A stretch of 64,000 nucleotides of DNA from Echinarachnius parma. Taxonomy: Eukaryota; Echinodermata; Echinoidea; Clypeasteroida; Echinarachniidae. Both the position numbers and the translations under genes were made by a program. How positions within the stretch are numbered: the stretch's first letter is position 1; every line of letters starts with the position of its first letter. This document shows, piece by piece, positions 20,508 through 31,286 of the stretch. The notes under the pieces are model-generated. The model made no database searches. It was not told where the DNA came from and saw only the letters and a program-made list of their open reading frames with translations. The stretch is from assembly GCA_037951105.1 (NCBI GenBank), contig JBAMJV010001815.1:124001-188000 (forward strand), given 5' to 3'.

Positions 20508-23500
20508 ATGGATCGCCCGGGTGACTTAGAGGCAAACAGGCCGACAGAAAAGGCGAATTATGTCTGGAAAATGTGGGAGAAAACCTTGTTTCCGCTGACA
20601 CTCTTGCCGATGCTGTGCGGTGCCTACCACAGCGTGGATATTGATGCTGGACCGAGAAACGAGAGCGGGAATAGAGAGGGGGATATTGACCGCGGTCACC
20701 GTCAGCATCGGCGGGTGTCTTTGCCGATCTTCATCGGTGTGGATAGGCTGTTCCAGATCCATCATTTCATCATCACCGTCGTTCTCTGCGCCTTCATCGG
20801 GTACAACTTCTCCTTTCTCTCCCTCTACTGGTCCACTCCAAGCGGTTTCGATTTCTTCGTGGTCAACATGAGCGGGGCCTTACAAGCCACGGCAAACAAC
20901 GCCATCATGTTTTGGAACTGCTGCAGAAAGAACAGATTTCGGCGTTTCGTATTGGTCTTGAGTTCCTACGTGACGATCTGTGAAGCAAAGGGTGTCAAGT
21001 TGTCATGGAAACGCGTCAGAATCCATGCTGCGTTGTTCGCTGCATTGGGTTTGGTGCTACTGGCGGGTGTTGGAATCGCCCCCTTCATCATTCAAAACTT
21101 GAGATATCCTGTGAATTTCGTTAACACTCCCCTACGGTTACTCATCATTGGTTTTACGTTACAATCATTCGCTGTCTTCTTCCTCGTTACTAACTTCTTC
21201 GCACCCAGTCTCTTTGCCGTCTTCTGTTACTACTTGTCCGATCTCTTCGCGGAGTTGACGGATGAATTCGAGAAGGCGCGACTACGGGGAAGTATCAGCG
21301 ACACGTCGATCTTGGATTCGTTCCGTCTTCGACATGCCCACATATGTCAGCTGGTTGAGATCGTCGACGAGGCCTTCTCCCCCATCGTCGCCCTAACGTT
21401 TGTGACGAATACGTGCAGCACGCTTTTCCTCGTCTATAGCCTTTTAAGCACAGAATTCACGGATCCGTTCGCTCTGTGGCACCAGGTCGCGGGGATTGGG
21501 TTCACCGCATCAACCATACTCGTGTTCGCGATCTCCGCTGCTCTCTTACACGATAAGGTGGGCTATGTATTTAGTAATTGACATGGGCGTCAACAGGCAG
21601 GGGACGGGGGGAGGGGGGGGGGGGGGGGGGCACATGTCCCCCGCATATGAAAGTGGAGGGAATTGTTCCCCAAAACATATAAAGACCAATATTACATTAG
21701 GCGAGGAGCAAACTAACTGGAAATGAATATTGACCATCATCTTTTGGCATGCATGTTTGTTTAAAGTTGGAAAGAAGGAAGGGTGGGAGGGGGGGGGGGG
21801 GGGGGGGTCTAAGAGAAAGAGGAAAAGGAAATTAAAGTACAGTTAAACCTGTGTATAGTGACCACCGAAGGGAAGTAAGAAAAGTGGCCACTGTAGACAT
21901 GTTACCTCTATAGACAGGTTCATTCCATTGTATGTCTCTGCAGAGGATCATTTTTAGTGGCCACTATAGGCAGTTTGGCTGCTATAGACAGGTGGCCACT
22001 AATACAGGTTTGACTGTAATAGCTTTTTAGCAACCAATAAATAATATATCGGCTCCTCGGACGACATCTGCGCGGGGATCGTGTCCTCCCTGACTAATTC
22101 CGCGGCCGGACTATTCCCGCTCCCACACCGGGCTGGTTACTGGTGGATATTATAATTATGATCGATAAGCGCGCATGCCGTGTGCACGTGCGATTGCATA
22201 GCTTTTGCATGCAGCGTATTACATTACAGGCCCGTAGCCAGGATTTTTCGAGGGGGGGTTGCATGATTTTCAAAAACGGGACCGAGACCGAGACCACTGT
22301 TTGAGAGTCGTGTAAGCAGGGGGGGTGTACGTCGCCAAAAATGTTCGCGGCCGAGGCCGAGACCACTGCAGGGTAAGGTTGTTGATCATTGGTTTAGATG
22401 TTCGAGACCAAAAAGTGGACCGAGACCGGCAAAAAGTGGACCTTTCTGAATCGGGGGCGGGGGTGGGGGGGGGGGGGGGGGTGCGTACGCAGCCAACGCA
22501 CCCCCCCCCCCCCCCCCCCCGGCTACGGGCCTGCATTATGCGGATTAATTTTATATATATGATAAACATATCGTGTAATTTCGAACATTGTCAAATAGTC
22601 AATTTGAAAGCAGTTTGTGTCCAAATCTTTAAATTGGCAGATAAGTTATGATATATTCTTTCACATGTATTTTCATTGTGTGCGTGTGTATGTGTGTGTG
22701 TGTGTGTGTGTTGGACCTTTCCCAATACTGTTACATGTATTTGGCTTTAATGTCCGATTGAAATGAAACAAATTTATATCAACATTTCCCTCTTCTTTTT
22801 TAACAGGCCCACTCACTCCGCCGACATGTTCATGAATTGCGGACCGAAGTATTCGACGCAGACATCGCTCAGGTATATTCTTTATTTTGTTGCCATGACG
22901 ATTTGTCATGTCCTACCTAAGTGGGTGCTATAAGTTATATAAGAAAAATCACCAATGGTTACTGTTATGGCATAAGTAATATTACGAAACAATACGTTGG
23001 TATTAGCCTTGACAAATATCGGTGAAATTTGATACCTCGACCACCTCATTTGCATATAATAGAAATAATAAGAAAATAAAAATGTTCATCTTACATCAAG
23101 ACTATAAAAGAGTTTTATTTCAAACTTTCAGATAATAATCTTATAGATATTATTAAGGTTATCTATTGAGTTTTTTATGACTTCATTGTAGATATATGGG
23201 CTTAATTATGAATATTATATTTAATTAACCTAATGATATATTCATCATTCCAATATCTTGAAAACGGATTAGAGATTGTGATGTTAGTAAAAACAATGTT
23301 TTAGAAAATGGACAAAAACTCAGCTGTGAATGGTTTTAATCTAACTGTTCTCAGCTTTAATATAAATTGTTAGATTACGTATATTTTGATTTAGGCCTAT
23401 AATACCACACCCGTGCTTCCGTTTAATTTCATCCAGGTCCAGATCTTGTTCCTGGCCCGGCTGGACGGATCCGAAATCGGGATGACGGCTCTGGGATGCT

Positions 23501-26500
23501 ACGTTATCACCAAAGAACGAGTCTTGGCTGTACGTTTGGTCGTTATTGTCAAGTAACTTTGTTGAAATCTGAATTAAAAAAAAAATATTAATGGTAATGT
23601 GTATTGTTGTGGTCTGGAATGTTCACTGTGTCATGTGTAAACATTCCACGGGTAATAAATGTTGACCTAGTAATGAGTGAAATGCAAACCAATTGGTGTT
23701 TGCTCACTCACTGCATTTGCTTTATTTTGCAGTTATAATTCTCCCAATAGAGAAATTAAAATCCGTCTCTATGCCATTGCCGAGCAAGTGTGCATTTATT
23801 ATGCACCGTGCGCAGGGCGTTCGCGAGATCGAACACAACAATTCCACGGCGTACTTCGAGCTAGATATTAAACTCGATGACGTATTATGGTCAGGTGACT
23901 CACGCTCTGCTAAAAAAACTTTTTTTTTTTATGGGGCGGGGCGCAAGAAGTTATTTTTTGTTGTTGTCAAAATAGCTCTTTTCCCAATAAATTTGGACTG
24001 ACTTTTATATTCATACACTTTCTTGTATTGAATAAAGCTTAATTTTGCTTGAATTTCTTAGTCACTGAGCTGTCGTGCGAGTGGGCCGATTTTCAGAGAG
24101 CTTAACCAAGGAGGCGCCATGTGGATCGATCCACAGCGCTTTGATTCGCTCTACATGTAGCGTACGCCCAACGAACACAGAGCCGATACGACTTGACCAG
24201 ACTCCGACCCGATTGAAAGTGGCAACCGGGTCGGGTTGGACATGTTGAAAGAGGGGGTTAGCCAGAGTCGGTTCGATTCGTAGCGCCAGCTTCAACATGT
24301 TGAATCGGACCCGACTGGCTTCCGACTGTCAAAATCGGAGTCGTGACTCGTGAGGCAATGTGCACAGAGCCAATCCGATTGAAAACTGGTCGGATCGGGT
24401 CGAGTTGGCTCTGTGTATGCCACGCATAAGCCCAACGCACACATAGCCGACTCGACACGACTCTACCCGACTGCATGGTTTTCAGTCATGCTAAGTCCGG
24501 GTCGACACGACTCTACCCGACTGCATGGTTTTCAGTCATGCTAAGTCGGGACCCATCGACCCGGAGCCGAATCAATATGATAAAACGGCCCCGGCTGGCT
24601 TCCGTTTAGCTCCAGACTTGCAAAATTGGAGTCGTGAGGCAACGCATACGGATCCAATCAGACTGAAAACCGGTCGGGTCGGGTCGAGTCGGCTATGTGT
24701 GCGTTCGGCTTTATACGTTCCTGCCTTGCACGCAGAAAGTTCTGCACCACCCTGGAGGCAATTTGTGCAATATCGACAAACAAGATTAACATCTGAACTA
24801 GATATACACAAGTCAGAAATAATGTATAACAGCCTCTTTATCGGGTAATCTACATTATCTACACTGGGCTCAAAAAGAAACTTTTTCACATGATCATATC
24901 TTAAAATCCTGTCCATCAAAATTAACCAAAATGACACACAGGATTACTTAAATACTCTGATCTAAACACATGTCAGTAACTAAGCAGTTGCCCACTTGAC
25001 ACAACCGCAAAAAGCACTGACATGGAACAACTTCCGGGACCACATGTCACAGTATAAGGGACAATCCGCCTGTTAATGCACACGCTCAGCGCAGCTCTAC
25101 ATGAAGAGAGGAACGATCTCCCCAAGCCTGTATCAGAGCCTGGTGGACAGCATGCGTAGCAGATGCACTGAATGATTCCAAGCACATGGTGGACACACCC
25201 ACTATTGATTTCTGTGTTTGGGTAACTGACATTACCTTCATTTCAATTTGTCTTGACTTCCTCACCTGCCTTAATCTCTGTTGCCGAAATTTCCAGGCTG
25301 TGACATGTGATACAGGTAACGCTAACGGTTCCATGCCAGTGCCTTTTTCAGTTCTGTCAGTAAGGTAACCTCATGGATATTGACATGTCAATGGAGTAGG
25401 GTATTTAAAGTAGAATTTCTTTGTTTTTTAATTTAGATTCAGCTCATATTTCTATATTTCATACATAATCCATAACACGAATATTACAAATAAGTGTTTC
25501 GAAACATTGTTATTGAGGAGTTATCATCAATAAATTAGTGGTAATTTGTAAGCCAGTATTGTGGCTTCAAAAGTCCCGCCGAAACCAGCTGAATACTATG
25601 ACGTCATTCATTGAGTAAGTCATCCTTAGCAGACGATGTCCGATATATAACAAATACATTTGATAGTGCCTTTTTAACATGACTCTGTTCAATCATCCTT
25701 GTTTATTGAGGAGAATATTTGTCATTATTTGCTCCTCTGCCTCACTCTTAAAAGCACTTTGTTGTTCTTTGACACACAATTTTCCCGTAAAGCATGCTAA
25801 ATAACGTTATTTCAATCTATCACATCGCCCATAAGTATCACACACAGAACTGCACATTCAGCGACACCCGCATCAAAATACAGCTGTTGAACAATGGGCC
25901 AATAGATCGTGCCCAGACTTTGGCGGGTCTTTCAAGCAGATAAAGTAGGACGGTGTGTGACTTACTTCTTTGAATTTGTCTTTATTTCCGTAAATGTCTC
26001 CGAGTGAATGATTATTGTGTATAAGTCGAGGTGAACCTTATTTATGAAATGCAATTAAATAAATGCGCTTTCGTGACATGAATACACGTTTAGCAGACAA
26101 AATAAGTGCCCTAATGGTTGTGTAGATTCGCAATGAGACATCGTCTGCTGTTAGACTTACTCAATGAGTGACGTCTTTAAAACATTGGCGTTTTTTAGCG
26201 CAAAGAGCGCTTGTTTTCGATTCTTGTGATGGGGTTTTGTTTTGTTGTTGTAATAAGATATCTTGTTGGTATGGGAAACAAAAAAATATTAATTTTAATT
26301 TGTTAATCCCTAGCCCTCTAGTGATGCATTATTAACATATTTTGTGATTTTCAATGAAATTCTACTTTAAGTAATCCCGTGTGTCATTTTGGTTAATTTT
26401 GATGGACAGATTTTCAAGATATGACCATGTGAAAAATTATAAGTTTCTTTTTGAGCCCAGTGTATATTAATACAAAAAAAAGACTTTTCTCAATAAATCC

Positions 26501-26803
26501 CCATAACAGACTGATAGTTCGGTTTAGGTTCACCTTTAGTTGTTTTTCTGAAATACCTTGATTTAGCCAGTGTGTTTTTGCTTTCCGTTGACCACTATTT
26601 CCTTGAGTTAAACACTGTTGCATGATGGAAAGGAATTAATTTGTGTTTGTATTTCTTTATTTTCTGCACAGGTGATCAGCGCCCTCATTACATACTTCAC
26701 CATCCTCCTACAGTTCAGAGATACGTGTGCCCCTAGTGACGTCACAGCTGTCGCCCACATCGCAGACACGACTTCCGTGTACACGTCAATGGTGACGGCT
26801 TGA
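20508..26803 (+). CDS. Gustatory-receptor-like (GRL) seven-transmembrane receptor, 4 exons
   Basis: Exons 20508-21557, 22807-22872, 23437-23529 and 26672-26803 all join at phase 0 and give 446 residues. Exon 1 (350 codons) encodes most of the membrane segments. It includes RHAHICQLVEIVDEAFSPIV, a pattern typical of the H..L..LV...FS region of the insect Gr/Or superfamily. Exon 3 encodes DGSEIGMTALGCYVITKER, and exon 4 carries TYFTILLQF (410-418), which fits the family signature TYhhhhhQF. Short phase-0 exons near the C-terminus are also a family trait. In arthropods such proteins form ligand-gated cation channels with an intracellular N-terminus; homologues occur in echinoderms and other non-arthropods, with roles still poorly known. 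The long N-terminal stretch before the first membrane segment (about 75 residues) is hydrophilic. An AATAAA lies at 27397-27402. Confidence 0.87.
21600..21810. repeat. Poly-G tracts in GRL intron 1
   Basis: G runs of about 18 bases lie near 21612-21632 and 21790-21807, within repeat-like sequence. They may be remnants of family D-type elements. Confidence 0.5.
21840..22016. mobile_element. TA-flanked MITE in GRL intron 1
   Basis: The ends CAGTTAAACCTGTGTATAG and its inverted partner AATACAGGTTTGACTG are flanked by TA on both sides (21838-21839 and 22017-22018). CAGT starts and a TA target site fit Tc1/mariner-pogo type MITEs. It is 177 bp, the same size as the element at 58783-58958. Confidence 0.68.
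22227..22533. mobile_element. Poly-G/GAGACC element related to family D, in GRL intron 1
   Basis: The ends CAGGCCCGTAGCCAGGA and GGCTACGGGCCTG are inverted repeats. The interior has GGCCGAGGCCGAGACCACTG-type repeats and long G and C tracts, as in 9773-10168. CATTA is found on both sides, which may be a short or decayed target duplication. Confidence 0.65.
23550..23720. repeat. Degraded MITE family B fragment in GRL intron 3
   Basis: AAGTAACTTTGTTGAAATCTG, GTATTGTTGTGGTCTG and the stretch containing GTAATGAGTGAAATGCAAAC match family B with many substitutions. The ends are lost. Confidence 0.5.
24160..24720. mobile_element. Cluster of Harbinger-like inverted-repeat MITEs in GRL intron 3
   Basis: GC-rich stretch with repeated ACAGAGCCGA(C/T)(T/A)CGAC and complementary GTCGAGTCGGCT(C/A)TGTGTG termini. 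At least two elements are concatenated: about 24160-24413 and about 24429-24715. A perfect 50-bp direct tandem repeat containing CTACCCGACTGCATGG lies at about 24452-24551. The termini match the elements at 28057-28267 and 57826-58047. Confidence 0.6.
24862..26462 (+). mobile_element. Decayed Tc1/mariner element with nested insertion, in GRL intron 3
   Basis: Inverted repeats of about 95 bp start CACTGGGCTCAAAAAGAAAC and end with the complement, flanked by TA on both sides (24860-24861 and 26463-26464). Near 25090-25205 the plus strand encodes the C-terminus of a mariner-type transposase: a VDSMRSRC block followed after one stop by AHGGHTHY. The upstream catalytic part is missing, so it is internally deleted and inactive. 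The coding remnant sits near the left end because a further inverted-repeat element (about 25599-26176) lies to its right. Confidence 0.75.
25599..26176. mobile_element. MITE nested in the mariner remnant
   Basis: The left TGACGTCATTCATTGAGTAAG, followed by GCAGACGATGTCC, pairs with the right GACATCGTCTGC and CTTACTCAATGAGTGACGTC. A further pair outside it, AAGTAGAATTTC at about 25411 and GAAATTCTACTT at about 26356, makes three concentric inverted repeats in this intron. Confidence 0.6.
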
Positions 26804-27073
26804 ATGAAGAATAGAGTACCGCAGTGTGACGTCACAGCTATTCATTTCCATGGACAATGGTTCTAAACAAGCCCTCGGGTGTTTCACAATGATCCCAAAT
26901 CGCACTTAACCATGTTAACACAGAGCCCAGATGCGAATATTTATAGCTTTCCACAAATGTCCACATCAATAACTTGAAGTCTCTTTGATAAAAGACAATT
27001 TTAATGATTTATACACAAAATTGTAGGACTGTTTAAAGAACTCGTTTAACAATTAAACCCCCCACCCCCCCCC

Positions 27074-27107
<34 letters not shown>

Positions 27108-28053
27108 TTTACCATAAATTTAACGTCAAACTTTCTGTTAAGTTCGACTTGTGATCTTTGTTTAGTATAACTGAAGCATAATATTATGTAAAACAAACAC
27201 AACATCTTTTTTGTTCATCATCACAAAAGTGATTGATGTGTATTTGTATAAAGAACTTTTACATACTGGATCAACATGTTATTTACTGAATAACTCTCTC
27301 AAGCGTTTGATTGATTTTGTATGATTTATAAAAAAAACTCAACCGAATCATATACGAGATAGTTTAACAAACTTTTGATTGATTTATTGTGACGTGAATA
27401 AATGTAATAATTTCTGATTGTAATCATAACTATATATATATTAACCCTGATTGATTCAGGCATATGGTTATTTGTGTTTTTATAACATGTAACTAGTGAT
27501 CTTTTAATGGTTAGTCATACGGTGCAAGCATCCTTATTTTAATAGCAAACGTGATTGCAATTTTTTTCTAGTGTGTAGAAAGGCTCATACAAGCTTTTGA
27601 TTGTGTAATTGTGATACGAAAATAATATATATAAACATTCTGATTCAAATATACATATAACAGTCGTTTAGTACAGTAGCTCTAACAAAGGTTTTATTTA
27701 TCTTTGGTGACGCGAATGAATAGAGAACTGATGATTGCATGTATAACTCTGTAAGCCTTTATTGATTTATTATCTAACAAAGATATGTGTATAATGTGTG
27801 TCTTTTTAATATGTAGCGACCGTTCATTGACTCAATGGTCAAAGTCAAAGGCACAAAGAAATGTTTGTTATTCCTTGCTCGTAATAATTCACTTGAAATG
27901 TTGAGCAATTGTCATTTTAATTGTACGCGGTGGGTGGGTAGTGGGTGTTTTAACAAAGTATAAACATGTTTATATAATTATTTGAACACAATTATTTGTT
28001 TCTTATTGTTAACTTTGTTCGATGTTATTGCAACACTGATTCTCATTTTACAC
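26804..28053. other. 3' flank of GRL gene, AT-rich
   Basis: AT-rich sequence with a poly-A tract at about 27077-27104 and a possible polyadenylation signal AATAAA at 27397-27402. No further exon is recognised. Confidence 0.5.
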
Positions 28054-28056
28054 TAA

Positions 28057-28267
28057 AGCCCGGCGCAGACAGAGCCGACTCGACCCGAACCGACTGGTTT
28101 TAATCAGGCTAGAGTTGGGCCCGGTCGGTCGGATCAGATTTATCGTGTTGAATCGGCCCCAACTGGCATCCGACTGTCTCTCGACTGGCAAAATGTGTGT
28201 CGCGAGGCACTGAAACTGAGCCGATCGGAATGACAACCAGTCGAGTCGGCTCTGTCTGCGCCGGGCT
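28057..28267. mobile_element. Harbinger-like MITE with TAA target duplication
   Basis: The ends AGCCCGGCGCAGACAGAGCC and GGCTCTGTCTGCGCCGGGCT are perfect inverted repeats extending about 28 bp, and TAA flanks both sides (28054-28056 and 28268-28270). A 3-bp TWA duplication fits PIF/Harbinger. It is 211 bp, GC-rich and non-coding. Confidence 0.75.
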
Positions 28268-28307
28268 TAATGCTACAGAAGCGACGACCACTTATGAAGC
28301 TCATTTA

Positions 28308-29036
28308 AGCGGTGGTCACAACCCGCCGTACTTGCAAGTGCGTGCCCCGTGCGTGCTGTCTACTTGCAAAAACGTGGGCAAAATTTGGGTATCCGTACGT
28401 GGTGAGTACCGACTCAGTACCGACTCAGTACGGATTTGGAAGCACGCAGACACGACGTAGCACTTTTAGTGCACGAGGAACTTTCGCTGCGTTTTCGCTG
28501 CGTTCTACAGCCAATGAGCGCACGTGCGTGCTGCGCACGTGATAAGTGCGTGGTCCGTGCTTACTCGGCACTTCCCCAGTTCAACTGTCCAATGAGCACG
28601 CAGAACTCACGTGGACCGTACCGAGTAAGCACGTGCTCCGCACTTACAACGCACGTTGTGCGCACTGATTTCTGCAGTATAATATGAGCAGAAAAGGTTG
28701 TTCGCACTTGCCCGCACTTAGTGAGTAAGGACACCGTACGTGAGCAGCACGTGTAAGTACGGCCTCCGTACGATAACGTGGCAACCGCACGGAGACCGTA
28801 CGTTGTAAGCACGTTGTAAGCACGTACAACGCACTTACCACGTGCGCAACGTACGATGCACGCAACCGCTCACGGCCAGGCGTGGCGTGCGGGCCACGCA
28901 CTTACACCGTGCGTTGACGGTACTCCCTCCCTGCTCTTGCCACTCCCTCCCCACGTTTTCAGAAAAACGTAGCGGCCGTGGCCTCCCCAAAAAACGTACA
29001 GACTAAAAACACGCACGGTGGGTTGTGACCAGGGCT
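28308..29036. mobile_element. CpG-rich MITE packed with GTACG/CGTAC palindromes
   Basis: The ends AGCGGTGGTCACAACCCGCCG and CGGTGGGTTGTGACCAGGGCT are imperfect inverted repeats with TTA on both sides (28305-28307 and 29037-29039). The 729-bp interior is unusually CpG-rich for the window and contains many copies of GCACGT, CGTAC, GTACG and AAGTGCG(T/G)G in both orientations. The open frames inside are by-products of this composition. Confidence 0.68.
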
Positions 29037-29091
29037 TTAGATGGTGAATAACCTTCTTTAAACACATCCTTACGACAAGGGGGTGTTTCAT

Positions 29092-29351
29092 AAAGATCCT
29101 AAGTTGAACTTAACTCTTAAGTTGGACTTGGAAAGCCATCAGTTTCTATGCAAAAATAGGATAAGTTCTTTTATAAGGCAAAATGTTGATTAAGACTGTT
29201 ACAATTTTCTATTATCAAGGACATTCATGTTCTTGATGTAACATTTATGAAAAGTCTGACATACTTACATTTTCCTTTTCATTCCAAGGCTACGAATGGC
29301 TTACCATCATGTTTGAGTCCAACTTAGAGTTAAGTTCAACTTGGGATCTTT
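29092..29351. mobile_element. MITE with AAGATCCTAAGTTGAAC ends
   Basis: The left AAAGATCCTAAGTTGAACTT and right AAGTTCAACTTGGGATCTTT are inverted repeats of about 35 bp including GTTGGACT/AGTCCAAC. No coding sequence. Confidence 0.65.
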
Positions 29352-29360
29352 TACATTGGG

Positions 29361-30227
29361 ATTTATACAACATATTGAATCTCCTTGATAATAGAAAATA
29401 GTTATGCTTCTAACCAAAATGTAATGTTGTATTTGATCAATAACGTATACATTTTACATAGCAAACAATTTCTTTCCATAAATTTATGTCCAACTTTGAA
29501 TGTAAGTTCAACTAAGAATATTTGTGACCCCCCCCCCCCCCCCCCCCCCCAGTGCCTAGCTAGGAGAGAGAGCAGGCGTGGGCCAATACACAAAGGAGGC
29601 TCATCAAACCACCTCCTTGATTGCTATGTATGCATGTTTATAGTACAAATTGTGAATACTCTTGAAGTTTTCGATTATAATTTAGATTGTTTTCGATTGT
29701 AATGGAAAACGGTTGAAGTTTTTGATGATTTGATAATTAACGCTAATGCTGATTACGTTGCCCACGGGGAGACGAATATGGTAAACACAATCACGAGACG
29801 GACAAGGATGCGTGATTTATATTATGCAACATGATTAGTCGCAAACCGTTTTTTCCCGCCCCTTGGATAAAACATTTTGGAATATCGTTAGAATTTCTAT
29901 TAAAAAAAAGAAGATAAAGACAAGTAAGTTGTTAATCTTGTTTAAGCCCTTAAAAGGTCAACAACCGAAGTATATATAAAAAAAACAAAACATTAACGGA
30001 GTCACCCTATTTCATCAATATGGATTATTAATGTGCAAAGCAATACTAATAATATTAATTGTTTCAATTTATAAAACGCCTAAATATGATTGATACTCGT
30101 CTCTAAATGCTTAACTAAATTATAGGGTGCAGCTAACAAAATAACGAGGGTAATTCCCAAAAGCGCAAATTCCACTCCATCAACTTTGGACTAAAAGCAG
30201 GCTTCTTAGTCCGTAGAAATTTTTTGA
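29361..30227. other. Intergenic with poly-C tract
   Basis: A C tract lies at 29528-29550 in a G/C-rich repeat remnant; the remainder is AT-rich. No exon is recognised. Confidence 0.45.
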
Positions 30228-30417
30228 AGCTGGGGCCGAGTACCTTCACAATTTTTGAGGCCGAGACCGGGATCCTTCAGCATTTTCGAGACCGGGACCA
30301 TCGGTAATGATGGTCAAGACCGCTAAAATGTGGTCTTGAGACCAGCTACAAGTAGTAAAGGGGGGGGGGGGGGGGGGGTTCAAACCCCCACCCCCTCCCC
30401 TCCTGGGTACGCCTATG
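30228..30417. mobile_element. Partial family D element
   Basis: GGGGCCGAGTACC, GAGGCCGAGACCGGGATCC, a G tract and the right end TCCTGGGTACGCCTATG match 9773-10168. The left terminal repeat is missing. Confidence 0.6.
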
Positions 30418-31286
30418 GGTATTAGGCTAAAATGATACTTATCACAGGTAGAAATAGGAGTCAAAACAAACACCACTAGAATGTGCCTATATTTTGTTAT
30501 ATTTTTGTTTTATTTACAAGAGTTTACATAGTAAACGAGGCGAATTGAATGATGTTTTGTATTGTTACTGCGTAGGAAGTATGTTGATCTATCTACGGCA
30601 GCTGCACTAAGATACTTTATGGTGTTACAAGTATTGATCAAGTACACGATTATTAACCTCTTCCCTACTATAGATTTTTAAAATCCCATAGAGTTCTTAC
30701 AGGGCTAACTAGGTTTCCGTAGGCAAGGGGTTAAAGTAACAAGTTGTGCAAGAGCAACCTCACCAATTATTTTTATTTTATTTTTAAACATTTTGTTTTC
30801 TTCATAAATTCCCATTTTACCATAAATAAATATACTTTTGTAATTTTCAGTTCATAACATAAATAACAAATCAAATACTTTTCTAAATTAAAATTGTTGA
30901 TTTCATAATCTGATGTCAACATATCTTGCAGTTCTCAATTAAAATTTGTATTGCTGATTTCATATACGAGTTCAAATTGCAGTCCACTTTCAATTCAAAG
31001 TGATGAGTTTATTATGTGTCCAAATCCAGTCCATTTTCAAGTTCAACGTGTTGTGTTTATATGAATCCAAAAGACAGTATAATTTATTTTGTTCTTGTTG
31101 TTGTTCACCCAGGAGTCCAAAATTCTGTCCATGTTCGAATTCAAATTTGTTAGTTTCTACGAGTCCAAACATCCAGTAAATTTCCAAATTGTAAGTGTTG
31201 TGTTAATATGAGTCCACAAATCCAGTGTATAATTTCAAATTCAGTTGTTTGTTTAAATTGTCGGTTGAGAAGGAGACTGCATGGAG

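Noticed and set aside
28197-28901. Several overlapping open frames rich in Arg, Thr and Cys
   Set aside because: They arise from the CpG-rich palindromic MITE and lack any splice or domain support.
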